This document shows, in pieces, positions 8,385-16,969 of a stretch of 64,000 bases of DNA; the stretch's first letter is position 1, and every line of letters starts with the position of its first letter. Position numbers and translations under genes: made by a program. Below the pieces are notes generated by a model that worked only from the letters and a program-made list of their open reading frames with translations, was not told where the DNA came from and made no database searches. Origin of the DNA: Pseudomonas putida (GTDB lineage: Bacteria > Pseudomonadota > Gammaproteobacteria > Pseudomonadales > Pseudomonadaceae); contig NZ_CP026115.2 in the NCBI RefSeq assembly GCF_009883635.2, positions 1,364,001 through 1,428,000 of the forward strand. The letters are read 5' to 3'.

Positions 8385-10033
8385 GAAACGGCCTGCCGCG
8401 GATGCCAGCCTGGGTGGCCCTGCACGTAGCGCACCTCGGGCAGTTGCAGCGATGCCAATTGCCAATCGGCCTTCTGCCGCACCAGCCAGGCCTCGACCCG
8501 CTGCCACAGCGGTTCGCCCGCCTGGGTTTCGAATTGCAGGCCAAAGGTACGGCACAGGCCCTGCATCGGGTCGATACCGCTGACGCGCTTGCCTTGCGGG
8601 CTGTAACTGACCCGCCAGGCCTGGCCCTGCCAGCGCGGCAGGTCCTGGCTGTTGTCAAGCAGCAGTGGGTCACCGAACAGTTGCTCGGCAGCGTTCTCCA
8701 GCACTTGTTCGACTTGCCGGGCCGGGGCCTCGACCACCGGCGCCGGGTAGCCACCGGTCAGGCTGATCAGGTGCTCGCGGGTAATCGCTTCGCCTGCCGC
8801 CAAGGGGTAGTCATAGCGCAGGCCCGGCAGCAGCACCGGCATGCTGCTGTCATCGGCCAAGGCCTGGTGCAGCAAGCGATCCCAGCTGCCGCCACGGGTG
8901 TCTCGACGCCACAGCGCCTGCGGTGCGCGCGCCAGTGGCTGGTCGAGCCACGCCGCGTGGCCGGCACGTTGCTGGCGCAGTTCACCCTGCAACTGGCTGG
9001 CGCGCATTTGTGCAGCTGGTGACAGGTAGCGTTCAAAGGCCGGGAAGAACTGCCCGTCGAACTGCCATTGCCCGGCGACCTGCTGGCAACGCAGGCGGAA
9101 TGCGCCACTGCCGCGGCAGCCGGCAAACAGCACTGGCACCCGACGGCCACTGGCCTGGGTGGCTTGCACCGGTGCCGGCCACAGGTCCTGGCCGCGGGCA
9201 CAGAGCAGTACGTCGACTTCAGCCAGCCGCTCGGCCAGCCACAGGCCCGGCCCGGTACCGACATCGGCCATCGCCACGACCAGGTCGCCTTCGCGCCGCG
9301 CCTGCTCGAAGGTCGGCAGCAAGGATTGGTACCACTGTTTGAGGGAGGCCTTCTGGTCTTGGGCGTAGGGGTCGGTGACACCCACCACGGCGATGCGCGC
9401 ACCACCGCGCTCGAAGATATGCAGCGGCTCAAGGCTCAACGACTTGCGCTGATCGTCCGCGAGCCCGGCGCCGAGGGTGATGGCGGAAGACTGGTGGTAG
9501 AGCGCTGCGCTGCGCTGAGGCCAGAGCACACGCTCATCGCTGCTCACCCGCGCTTCGCTGCCCAGCAACTGGCTGCCCTGCACGCCGCTTTCGCCCTGGG
9601 TGAGATAGGCCAGGCCACTGCCGTTCCAGCCCTGACCGTTCTCCAGGGTGAGGCTGTTGCCCGCCCCGGCTTCGCTACGCAGTTGCTCCAGCAGCGCCCC
9701 CAGCACGGCGTAGCCGCCCACCTTGACGCCCGCCGCCTGGTTGGCATCGAGCAACGGTGCCAGCTGCGGGTGTGCCAGGCTGGCACTGGCTCCGGTCATC
9801 CACGGTGCCCGGCCCAGGTGGCTGACCGGGCCCAGGCGCGTGGCCGGCACTACCGGCAGGCCGGGCTGGCGCGCATCCAGCGTGTCGGCGACATACAGCA
9901 AGTCCACACGGGCGCTGCCGCCACGTTGGCCTGGCAAGGCAGAGCAGGCGCCGAGCAGCGGTGCCAGCGCACCGACACCCATCCAGCTGATCAATTCGCG
10001 CCTGTTCACACTGCTTGCCATCGGGCCCGCCAT
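8381..10033 (-). CDS. Tat-signal phosphatase / 5'-nucleotidase-like protein
   Basis: This is a 550-residue exported protein. The N-terminus has a twin-arginine motif (NRRELISW), a hydrophobic stretch and a possible lipobox ending at Cys30 (LLGAC). The body resembles UshA/SoxB-like 5'-nucleotidases: an N-terminal metallophosphoesterase-like part with VDLLYVADTLDARQPG, VKVGGYAVLGALLEQLRSEA, ERGGARIAVVGVTDPYA and DLVVAMADVGTGPG. The C-terminal domain has ITREHLISLTGGYPAPVV. Several canonical histidine ligands are not obvious, so the catalytic state is uncertain. It heads the T2SS operon with its stop overlapping gspC, which makes it a likely T2SS substrate. From memory, P. putida Xcp secretes phosphatases (named Uxp) encoded next to it. 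An alternative ATG lies at 10021. Confidence 0.72.
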   Translation of the reverse strand: MAGPMASSVNRRELISWMGVGALAPLLGACSALPGQRGGSARVDLLYVADTLDARQPGLPVVPATRLGPVSHLGRAPWMTGASASLAHPQLAPLLDANQAAGVKVGGYAVLGALLEQLRSEAGAGNSLTLENGQGWNGSGLAYLTQGESGVQGSQLLGSEARVSSDERVLWPQRSAALYHQSSAITLGAGLADDQRKSLSLEPLHIFERGGARIAVVGVTDPYAQDQKASLKQWYQSLLPTFEQARREGDLVVAMADVGTGPGLWLAERLAEVDVLLCARGQDLWPAPVQATQASGRRVPVLFAGCRGSGAFRLRCQQVAGQWQFDGQFFPAFERYLSPAAQMRASQLQGELRQQRAGHAAWLDQPLARAPQALWRRDTRGGSWDRLLHQALADDSSMPVLLPGLRYDYPLAAGEAITREHLISLTGGYPAPVVEAPARQVEQVLENAAEQLFGDPLLLDNSQDLPRWQGQAWRVSYSPQGKRVSGIDPMQGLCRTFGLQFETQAGEPLWQRVEAWLVRQKADWQLASLQLPEVRYVQGHPGWHPRQAVS

Positions 10034-10077
10034 CCTTATCCGAGTTCTCGTTGGGCCCCGGATGTTGCGGCGTATGC

Positions 10078-10095
10078 ATGACAGTTTAATGGCAA
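10078..10095 (-). promoter_or_regulatory. Candidate Pho box (PhoB site) for the phosphatase/T2SS operon
   Basis: Read on the minus strand, the site is TTGCCAT, four bases (TAAA), then CTGTCAT. Against the PhoB consensus CTGTCAT-N4-CTGTCAT this gives 5/7 and 7/7. A further 11-bp unit upstream (TTGTCGG-ATTT) keeps the same phase with 4/7, as multi-unit Pho boxes do. It lies about 45 bp before the phosphatase start at 10033 and points toward it. I found no comparably good box reading toward phoX in the same intergenic region. Confidence 0.6.
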
Positions 10096-10245
10096 AAATC
10101 CGACAATCATTCCAAATCGATCTGTCTGCTTTTGCAATAAGAACTTACAGTTTTAAAAACCCGTTAATATTTCTGCCAATGAATCATCACAGTAGCGCCC
10201 TAAAGTCGCGGTTTCCTCTAACTCAGCCACTATAAGGACACCCTG

Positions 10246-12321
10246 ATGAGTCGAGATACCGGCGATAACCTGGACCGCAACCAGAGCGGCAACCTGCCGA
10301 TGGCCAGCGTCATGGACGCATACCTGAGCCGTCGCAGTGTGATGCGCGGCAGCCTGGGAGCCGCCATCGCCATGATTGCCGGTACCGGCCTGACCGGCTG
10401 CTTCGACAGCAGTGGTGGTTCTGATGACGATCCGGTCACCCAGCCGCCCGTGACCGAGCCACCGGTGACCGAGCCTGAAGAGCCGAAACTGGCCCTGGGC
10501 TTCCAGTCCATCCCTGGCTCGCGGACCGATGCCTGTGTCGTCGCCGCCGGTTACAGCGCCTATGTCCTGGCCCCTTGGGGCACACCGCTGAACAGCAACG
10601 GCAACCCGTGGAAATCGGACGGCAGCAACACCTCGACCGACCAGGCCAATGCCATGGGCATGCACCACGACGGCATGCACTTCTTCCCGATCAACGGCAG
10701 CTCCGAAGACGGCCTGCTGGCGATCAACTTCGAGTACATCGACACCGCAGCCCTGCACCCCAACGGCCCGACTACCGATACCAGCGGCAAGCGCCCGGCT
10801 GAAGAAGTGCGCAAGGAAATCAACGCCCATGGCGCTGGCGTGGTGCGCCTGCAGAAGGTCAGCGGCCGCTGGCAGGTAATCGACAACGACCCGCTCAACC
10901 GCCGCTTTACCACCGCTTCGCGCATGGAGATCACCGGGCCGCTGCGTGGCACCGACCACGTCAAGACCAAGTATTCGGTCGACGGCACCCACTGCCGCGG
11001 CACCAACAACAACTGCGGCAATGGCTACACCCCGTGGGGCACCTACCTGACCTGCGAAGAGAACTGGCCAGGCATCTTCGTCAACAAGGGTACCCGCCCG
11101 GAAGACCAGCGCCGCATCGGCGTGGGTACCTCCAGTGGCCAGTACAAGTGGGAAAGCGCTGCCGGTGACAGCAGCGAAGTGGCCGATGAATTCGCCCGCT
11201 TCGACGTGACCGTCAAAGGTGCCACCGCCACCGACGACTACCGCAACGAAGCCAGCACCTATGGCTACATCGTCGAGATCGACCCGTACAACAGCAGCAC
11301 CCTGGCCACCAAGCGCACGGCCCTCGGCCGCTTCCGCCACGAAGGCTGCTGCCCGGGCCTACCGGTGGTCGGCAAGCCGCTGGTCTGGTACATGGGCGAC
11401 GATTCCAACAACGAATACCTGTACAAGTGGGTGTCCACGGCAGTATGGGATGCCGCCGACGCCAACCCGGCCGACCGCCTGGCCACCGGGGCCAAGTACC
11501 TCGATCAGGGCAAGCTGTACGTCGCCCGTTTCAATGCCGACGGCACTGGCGTGTGGCTGCTGCTCGACGTGAACACCGCCACCTCCGCCGGCAGCACACT
11601 CGGCGCGCTGTACGGTGACCTGGCAGGCATCATCCTCAACACCCGGGGGGCCGGCGATGCCGTGGGTGCCACGCCGATGGACCGCCCCGAGTGGACTGCC
11701 GTCAACCCGCTCAATGGCGACGTCTACCTGACCCTGACCAACAACAGCGCGCGTACCCCGGAAAAAGTCGATGCAGCCAACCCGCGCGGCCCGAACCGTC
11801 ACGGCCACATCATCCGCTGGCACGACAGCGACGACCAGCTCAGCTTCACCTGGGACATCTTCGTGTTCGGCGCCAACGCTGCCGGTACCGCCGACATCAA
11901 CCGCTCGGGCCTGACCGAACTCAACCAGTTCGCCAGCCCTGACGGCATGAGTTTCGATAGCCGTGGCGTGCTGTGGTTCGAGACCGATAATGGCGAAACC
12001 ACGCTCACCGACTACACCAACGATCAACTGCTGGCGGTGATCCCCACCGACCTGGTGGATGCCAGTGGCAAGCAGGTGCCGATCAATGCCCAGAACCAGA
12101 CGGCCCTGCGCCGCTTCTTCGTCGGGCCGAACGGTTGCGAGGTAACGGGCATCAGCTTCACGCCAGACAACAAGACTTTGTTCATCAACATTCAGCACCC
12201 GGATAACTGGCCTTATACCGACAAGGCGACCGATGCGACCCCGGCCGGGGCCAAGGTAAGACCGCGGGCTACGACAGTGGTAATTCAGCGGGATGATGGT
12301 GGGGAGATCGGTACCGCCTGA
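10246..12321 (+). CDS. phoX: PhoX-family alkaline phosphatase, Tat signal
   Basis: This 691-residue PhoX-type (DUF839) phosphatase belongs to the Ca/Fe-dependent family that releases phosphate from organic esters. The N-terminus carries a twin-arginine motif at residues 29-30 (SRRSVMRG), a hydrophobic stretch and a lipobox-like LTGC with Cys52. A Pro-Thr-rich spacer with repeated PPVTEP follows. The body shows family blocks GNGYTPWGTYLTCEENW, GRFRHEGCCPG, VWYMGDDSNNEYLYKW and DRPEWTAVNPLNGDVYLTLT. AAGGA lies 8 nt before the ATG. It is divergent from the phosphatase/T2SS operon and close to tatABC, so Tat export followed by surface display or T2SS secretion is the likely route. Confidence 0.9.
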   Translation: MSRDTGDNLDRNQSGNLPMASVMDAYLSRRSVMRGSLGAAIAMIAGTGLTGCFDSSGGSDDDPVTQPPVTEPPVTEPEEPKLALGFQSIPGSRTDACVVAAGYSAYVLAPWGTPLNSNGNPWKSDGSNTSTDQANAMGMHHDGMHFFPINGSSEDGLLAINFEYIDTAALHPNGPTTDTSGKRPAEEVRKEINAHGAGVVRLQKVSGRWQVIDNDPLNRRFTTASRMEITGPLRGTDHVKTKYSVDGTHCRGTNNNCGNGYTPWGTYLTCEENWPGIFVNKGTRPEDQRRIGVGTSSGQYKWESAAGDSSEVADEFARFDVTVKGATATDDYRNEASTYGYIVEIDPYNSSTLATKRTALGRFRHEGCCPGLPVVGKPLVWYMGDDSNNEYLYKWVSTAVWDAADANPADRLATGAKYLDQGKLYVARFNADGTGVWLLLDVNTATSAGSTLGALYGDLAGIILNTRGAGDAVGATPMDRPEWTAVNPLNGDVYLTLTNNSARTPEKVDAANPRGPNRHGHIIRWHDSDDQLSFTWDIFVFGANAAGTADINRSGLTELNQFASPDGMSFDSRGVLWFETDNGETTLTDYTNDQLLAVIPTDLVDASGKQVPINAQNQTALRRFFVGPNGCEVTGISFTPDNKTLFINIQHPDNWPYTDKATDATPAGAKVRPRATTVVIQRDDGGEIGTA

Positions 12322-12336
12322 TTGCTCCGTGCATGG

Positions 12337-12353
12337 GGGCCGCTTTGCGGCCC
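12337..12353 (+). terminator. Hairpin after phoX
   Basis: GGGCCGC-TTT-GCGGCCC forms a perfect 7-bp stem with a 3-nt loop 16 nt after the phoX stop. The following bases are CTTTCGCG rather than a clean T-run. It is at best a weak intrinsic terminator and overlaps the start of the REP pair. Confidence 0.45.
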
Positions 12354-12443
12354 TTTCGCGACACAAGGCCGCTCCCACAGGTTACAGCGCCACATTCGAA
12401 TCAGGCGCTGTCCCTGTGGGAGCGGCCTTGTGTCGCGAAAGGG
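12351..12443. repeat. REP inverted pair between phoX and gspK
   Basis: Two perfect inverted 31-bp copies (12351-12381 and 12413-12443) face each other across a 31-bp spacer. The core is CTCCCACAGG / CCTGTGGGAG with GGCCTTGTGTCGCGAAAGGG. It separates the convergent genes phoX and gspK and could act as a transcript-end barrier for both. A small hairpin (GGCTGC-GAA-GCAGCC) follows at 12442-12456. This is one of several REP-type elements in the window. Confidence 0.9.
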
Positions 12444-12472
12444 CTGCGAAGCAGCCCCAGCTATCTCCAGCC

Positions 12473-13438
12473 TCACCAAATCATCGGCTCCCGACTGCGC
12501 ACCCGCACTTGCTGCGCCGGCACCCGAGCATGCCACTGCACCACCCCCAGCGCCTCTACCTGGAACTCGCTACGCATTAACCTGCCCTGTTCCTCAAACG
12601 ACAACTGCAACAGGTAATGCCCACTGTTGAGCAGCAACCCCTCGCTCAGCCGTTCGAACGTCTCGTCATCCACCGCCCCCAGCGCCTGGCGCAACGCCGA
12701 GGCATCTGCATACCCCGACGCCGGCCGCCCACTGATAATGCGGCTGAGCAACGAACGCGAGTAACGCCCCTCATACAGCGCATCGAGCAACGGCAGGTGC
12801 TCCAGCCCCAGGGCATTGGCATTCAGGCGCCAGCCGGAGGTCTGCGGCAAGGCGCACAGCATCGGGTAACGGCGATGGCGGGTAGCGTCAGGTTGCAGCA
12901 GCAGGTTCAGCTCGCTGCTATCGAGCATCGGCTGGTTGGCTGCCAGACGAGGCGGCTGCTGACGCAGGTACTGGGCGCTTTCGGCGCCTTGCAGACGGGC
13001 ATTGCTGTCACTGTCGAGCCAGTCGGCCAGCGCATCGACCAGGCGCTCGGCGGCCATGTCGTCGCCCAGCAGGTGCTTCAGCTGGCGCTCGGCACGCTCG
13101 CCATCGGCGCCCAGCAGCGCATTCACGTTGAAGCAGGTGTGCTGGTCACGCACCCGCAACTGCGCTTGCCCGGCACCGAAATCGTATTTCAACGGCTGCC
13201 CGCGCAAGGCTTGCCAGAACAACGGGCTGAGCCGCCAGGCGGGGTCACGCAAAGCCTGTTCGGCATAGGCCAGGCCAGCCTGCTCCATGGCTCGCACCTG
13301 CACGCGCTGGCGCAACAGCTGCACCTCGTCCACCTGGCGGCGCCCATCCTCCACCAGCCAGGCCATGCCCGCGGCGAGCATGGCCAGCACCACCATCACC
13401 ATCAGCAGCGCCGCGCCCTGCTGCCGCCTGCCTCCCAT
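12473..13438 (-). CDS. gspK: T2SS minor pseudopilin GspK
   Basis: This is the largest pseudopilin, 321 residues from the ATG at 13438, where AAGGAG sits 6 nt upstream. A longer in-frame extension upstream is not needed. The leader MGGRRQQG is followed by [20 protein letters not shown]. As is usual for GspK, position +5 is not Glu (Met here). The body contains the GspK features [24 protein letters not shown] and [12 protein letters not shown]. It is detached from the main gsp operon by phoX and the phosphatase, and is transcribed separately. It caps the pseudopilus with GspI and GspJ. Confidence 0.9.
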   Translation of the reverse strand: MGGRRQQGAALLMVMVVLAMLAAGMAWLVEDGRRQVDEVQLLRQRVQVRAMEQAGLAYAEQALRDPAWRLSPLFWQALRGQPLKYDFGAGQAQLRVRDQHTCFNVNALLGADGERAERQLKHLLGDDMAAERLVDALADWLDSDSNARLQGAESAQYLRQQPPRLAANQPMLDSSELNLLLQPDATRHRRYPMLCALPQTSGWRLNANALGLEHLPLLDALYEGRYSRSLLSRIISGRPASGYADASALRQALGAVDDETFERLSEGLLLNSGHYLLQLSFEEQGRLMRSEFQVEALGVVQWHARVPAQQVRVRSREPMIW

Positions 13439-13512
13439 CCCATGCTCCTTTTCAACCGGTGAAAAGCGCCAGTCAACACGCGGGTTGTTGCAGCCAGGTT
13501 GCAATAGCCTTG

Positions 13513-13530
13513 CAGTCATGTGGGCGTCAT
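13513..13530 (+). promoter_or_regulatory. Candidate Pho box upstream of tatABC
   Basis: On the plus strand the site is CAGTCAT, GTGG, GCGTCAT. It matches the PhoB half-site CTGTCAT at 6/7 and 5/7 with the correct 4-nt spacer. It ends 53 bp before the tatA ATG, in the intergenic region shared with the divergent gspK. No strong -10 box is evident at the expected distance, so this is a suggestion rather than a firm site. Confidence 0.45.
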
Positions 13531-13583
13531 CTGCAAACGGCAGGATTGGCCTTCACTTTCATGACCTTACAGGAGTGTTCGAA

Positions 13584-13817
13584 ATGGGTGGCATCGGAAT
13601 CTGGCAACTGGTGATCGTACTGCTGATCGTGTTTCTGCTGTTTGGCACCAAGCGCCTCAAGGGCCTGGGCAGCGATGTCGGCGAGGCGATCCAGGGCTTT
13701 CGCAAATCCATGGGCGGCGACAATGACGTCAACGCGCCAGGCGCCGCTCAAGTGCAGCAACAGCCACCCGTAACTGCCCAGGCCGCGCAGCAGCCACACG
13801 CGGATCGCCAAGCCTGA
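13584..13817 (+). CDS. tatA: Twin-arginine translocase subunit TatA
   Basis: This 77-residue protein begins [20 protein letters not shown], then [19 protein letters not shown]. That is the TatA pattern of an N-terminal membrane helix, a hinge (FGTKRL) and an amphipathic helix, with a Gln/Ala-rich tail. AGGAG lies 8 nt before the ATG at 13584. TatA oligomers form the pore for folded proteins with RR signals. The stop overlaps the tatB start as TGATG. Pseudomonads usually carry another tat locus, so this set may be a dedicated second copy. Confidence 0.93.
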   Translation: MGGIGIWQLVIVLLIVFLLFGTKRLKGLGSDVGEAIQGFRKSMGGDNDVNAPGAAQVQQQPPVTAQAAQQPHADRQA

Positions 13818-14107
13818 TGTTCGAAATTGGCTTCAGCGAACTCTTGCTGGTAAGTATCGTCGCGCTGCTGGTGCTTGGCCCGGAGCGGCTGCCGGTCGCG
13901 GCGCGCACCTTGGGCCGTGGCCTGGGGCAGGCACGCCGGGCGATACATGGCTTGCGTGCGCAGATGGAGCGGGAGATCGATATGCCCAATCTGGACAGCG
14001 CGCCCTTGCAGCGCCTGGAGCAGGAAATCCGTCAGGGCATCAGCCTCAAGGCGGAACCGGCCAATGACACCCTGCCCGCCACCGTTGCCCGGGAGAGCAC
14101 TCCATGA
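13817..14107 (+). CDS. tatB: Twin-arginine translocase subunit TatB
   Basis: This 96-residue TatB begins [20 protein letters not shown], then [20 protein letters not shown]. The Glu in the membrane helix (FSELL) and the GPERLP hinge are diagnostic for TatB over TatA. An amphipathic, charged C-terminal part follows. It forms the signal-peptide receptor with TatC. It overlaps tatA by 1 nt and tatC by 4 nt. Confidence 0.94.
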   Translation: MFEIGFSELLLVSIVALLVLGPERLPVAARTLGRGLGQARRAIHGLRAQMEREIDMPNLDSAPLQRLEQEIRQGISLKAEPANDTLPATVARESTP

Positions 14108-14883
14108 GCATTGCCCTGGACCCGGCAGCACGCATGCCCTTGACCGACCACCTGCGCGACCTGCGCAAGCGCCTGGTGCGCTGCCTGTTGCTGCTGGCCG
14201 TAGTGTTCGCCGGGCTGTTCCCCTTTGCCCAGCAGCTTTACACCGTGATCTCGGAGCCGCTGCGCCGCTTCCTGCCGGAAGGCGCCAGCATGATCGCCAC
14301 CAGCGTCACCTCACCTTTCCTTACGCCGTTCAAGCTCACGGCGATGTGCGCGCTGTTCGTGGCCATGCCGCTGTTGCTGCATCAGGCCTGGGGCTTTCTC
14401 GCTCCGGGGCTGTACCATCGCGAACGGCGCATTGCCCTGCCGTTGCTGGTGTCTAGCATCGTGCTGTTCTATGCCGGCATGGCCTTCGCGTTCTACCTGG
14501 TATTCCCGATGATGTTCGGCTTCTTTGCCAGCGTGACGCCGGACGGCGTGGCGATGATGACCGACATCAGCCAGTACCTGGACTTCATCCTGGCGCTGTT
14601 CCTGGCGTTCGGCCTGGCCTTCGAGATCCCGGTCGCGACCTTCATCGTGGTGTGGGTAGGGCTGGCCGATGTGGCCACGTTGCAGCGCAGCAGGCCCTAC
14701 GTGATTGTCGGGTGCTTCGTGGCAGGGATGATCCTTACCCCACCCGATGTGTTCTCGCAGACCATGCTGGCGGTGCCGATGTGGGTGCTGTTCGAAGTGG
14801 GGCTGGTAGCCGGCAAACTGGTTGCCAAGCCTGTGGTAGCACCGGCCGCGTCCACAGCAGGGGAGGTATTCCTACGCAGGTAA
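14104..14883 (+). CDS. tatC: Twin-arginine translocase subunit TatC
   Basis: This 259-residue TatC has six predicted membrane segments. The cytoplasmic N-terminus ([14 protein letters not shown]) matches the conserved HLxELR signal-binding motif. [20 protein letters not shown] is the conserved fifth-segment region that includes the FExP motif. TatC recognises the RR motif. Three Tat-type precursors lie nearby: the phosphatase at 8381, PhoX at 10246 and the oxidase at 23348. Confidence 0.95.
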   Translation: MSIALDPAARMPLTDHLRDLRKRLVRCLLLLAVVFAGLFPFAQQLYTVISEPLRRFLPEGASMIATSVTSPFLTPFKLTAMCALFVAMPLLLHQAWGFLAPGLYHRERRIALPLLVSSIVLFYAGMAFAFYLVFPMMFGFFASVTPDGVAMMTDISQYLDFILALFLAFGLAFEIPVATFIVVWVGLADVATLQRSRPYVIVGCFVAGMILTPPDVFSQTMLAVPMWVLFEVGLVAGKLVAKPVVAPAASTAGEVFLRR

Positions 14884-14952
14884 AGCTGCAAGATGCTATC
14901 TGGTTGGCCCCCCCATCACGCTGGGCGTTCACCTCTGAATGGAACGACGCCC

Positions 14953-16965
14953 ATGCCTCCTGAAAACGACGCCAACACCCCGCTTCTGGAAAGTACCCAT
15001 GCGCTAGAGCAACTTCGTGCCTTTGCCCTGGACACCGAAACAAGCCTGTTTATCTCGCTGTTCATGTCCGCATTTGGCACAGATGTGCCTGTTGAGGTCT
15101 ACCTGAAACTGCAGGCTGATCTGCATGAAGGGAACCTCGCCAACCCGCTGCATCAGGTTGCAACGCAGCCCGATGCAGCTGCCCGGTTCGACGAGACCAC
15201 CCACGCGATCCTGGTGTCCGAGGCTGCAATCGAGCAGGCAAGAACCCATGACTACGAAAGCGTCAACTTGCACGCCGCCATGATCAGGGCATTTGGTGAA
15301 TACCTCAGCAGCATCATAAGGCAGGACGTTGATACCCCTGCGCTGGAACCAGCCGAAAGGCCAAGTCACGGGGTCGCTTATGCCGCGATGATATTTTTCT
15401 GTGGGTCGAAGACGGCAGACGGCACCGCGTTCGCGACTTTCGCGGGCGACGAAATACGCCTGACCCGACCGAACCTTGAGCCTGCTCCCCAGAAAGAACC
15501 GTTCTCTGCCGGCGATGGTGGGGGCAAACCCGGTTCTTTCGGCCACGAATCCCTGGAAAAAGGATTGGCCAGTATTGGTTTCACCGATGAAGAACGCAGG
15601 AGCATCTATTTTGGCAACTGGCTACGGGATTTCTCCCAGCTGCTTGACCCCAAGCTGGTTCGCCATCCGGACGCACCCAAGAACTTTCCGGCCCTTCTGT
15701 CCCGCCATGCGCTGACCCAACTGGTCGATCTTCTGGCACTGAAAGAATTCCACGACCTGCAAGATACGCCGGAACGCCGCAGCGCCTACACCGTAAAGCC
15801 AGACATGCTGGGGGTATATCGCCCCTCCGAGCATATCGACAACCCACTGAATCCGGCCACCGATGCGAGCGATCCGCAAGCCATCGATGAGGATTTCGAG
15901 CCCCTGGTAACCCACGGCCACGCACTGCTGGAGGTCGACCCGCATCGCTCGATGCCTGCCTACATTGCCAGCGCTGCACGCTATATGCATGAAAAGCTGA
16001 TAGACGCCATGCAAGCGGGCAATACCATCGAGGGAAGGCGCTACTTCGGCGAGGCGCTGCATGTACTGGAGGATTACTTCGCCCATTCAAACTTCGTCGA
16101 ACTGTGCCTGCGCAAAAGGCAGCATGACGTATTACCCTGGATTACCCGAGCAGAGTGCAAGCATGGTTTGCCGGTAGTGACCGGCATGTTCGGCGGCCTG
16201 GACGTGATTGCCAGCATTGCCGAGCCTGTGAGCAAGATTCTTTTCGAAGTGAAAACCCTCGACTTCAAACGCACGAGTCCGGGATATCGCAGTGAAGCAG
16301 AGCAAGTGTTGCTGATACTGCTTGAAGAACATCAGAGTGATAAACCACTTACGTGGCTAAAAACCTATCTTGAATGGCGCGACGAGGCGGCAGCAGATCC
16401 GCTGTTTGGTTTGTACCAGGCTGCCAGTTGGCTAGCCGGGCTTCCCCTGACGCTGTTGCAGAATGCAATCAATACCACCCTTCAGGGCATACTCGGATGG
16501 GTAGGCGACGGTATTGACGAGTTTCAGACGCTTTCAGGCCACAATCCCAACGAGATAGCTGGCTTGCACCCGACCCACTCGCAGTTGGCGAAAGACCACG
16601 ACACCCACCCATTTCATGAGTTGGCAGTCTATTTGGCTACCCATGCGGTGCAGGAGGTTGGCCGATCGATGTACCAGTACTGGCAAGGCGACAGTGAGCG
16701 AGACCCGGCTTCCGTGGCGATGGGCTTCATCCTTCATCCCAACGATGATGATTGGCATGACGACATCGTCGCCGCTTGGGAGGCAATGGATCGCGAGCGT
16801 TCAAGGCGCAACATCCGCCTGGGCAGCAATCTCGGTGAACTGGCAGAGCTGCAGGCGCAACTTGAAAGAGAAGAGCAGGAAAGAGTGAGGGTGTTTGGAG
16901 AAAGCTTCCGAAACGCCCCAAATAGCGTTTCGGATATCATCAGCAACGCGTTTCCCTTCGGCTGA
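14953..16965 (+). CDS. HET-C domain protein
   Basis: This 670-residue protein matches the HET-C family, first known from fungal heterokaryon incompatibility. The diagnostic segment is GHESLE at 197-202 followed by EERRSIYFGNWLRDFSQLLD (about 213-232). At 370-381 HVLEDYFAHSNF resembles the His/Asp metal-binding motif of zinc-dependent phospholipase C / S1-P1 nuclease folds. This suggests a metal-dependent hydrolase-like core; that is inference. The N-terminal 130 residues are helical and unrecognised. I see no signal peptide. I preferred the ATG at 14953 over an upstream in-frame ATG at 14893 because the longer form overlaps the intergenic region after tatC and adds no conserved sequence. No partner or immunity gene is obvious. 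Confidence 0.75.
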   Translation: MPPENDANTPLLESTHALEQLRAFALDTETSLFISLFMSAFGTDVPVEVYLKLQADLHEGNLANPLHQVATQPDAAARFDETTHAILVSEAAIEQARTHDYESVNLHAAMIRAFGEYLSSIIRQDVDTPALEPAERPSHGVAYAAMIFFCGSKTADGTAFATFAGDEIRLTRPNLEPAPQKEPFSAGDGGGKPGSFGHESLEKGLASIGFTDEERRSIYFGNWLRDFSQLLDPKLVRHPDAPKNFPALLSRHALTQLVDLLALKEFHDLQDTPERRSAYTVKPDMLGVYRPSEHIDNPLNPATDASDPQAIDEDFEPLVTHGHALLEVDPHRSMPAYIASAARYMHEKLIDAMQAGNTIEGRRYFGEALHVLEDYFAHSNFVELCLRKRQHDVLPWITRAECKHGLPVVTGMFGGLDVIASIAEPVSKILFEVKTLDFKRTSPGYRSEAEQVLLILLEEHQSDKPLTWLKTYLEWRDEAAADPLFGLYQAASWLAGLPLTLLQNAINTTLQGILGWVGDGIDEFQTLSGHNPNEIAGLHPTHSQLAKDHDTHPFHELAVYLATHAVQEVGRSMYQYWQGDSERDPASVAMGFILHPNDDDWHDDIVAAWEAMDRERSRRNIRLGSNLGELAELQAQLEREEQERVRVFGESFRNAPNSVSDIISNAFPFG

Positions 16966-16969
16966 ACCG

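Noticed and set aside
10100..10245. A second Pho box reading toward phoX
   Set aside because: CTGTCTG and CTGCCAA fragments occur, but neither has an acceptable second half-site at the 11-bp period.
10153..11340. A 395-codon minus-strand frame
   Set aside because: It is antisense to phoX, Val/Ala/Gly-rich and lacks family motifs.
12330..12460. The inverted repeats as a CRISPR array or insertion sequence
   Set aside because: Only two copies in inverted orientation are present with no cas or transposase gene; the sequence is REP-type and recurs elsewhere in the window.
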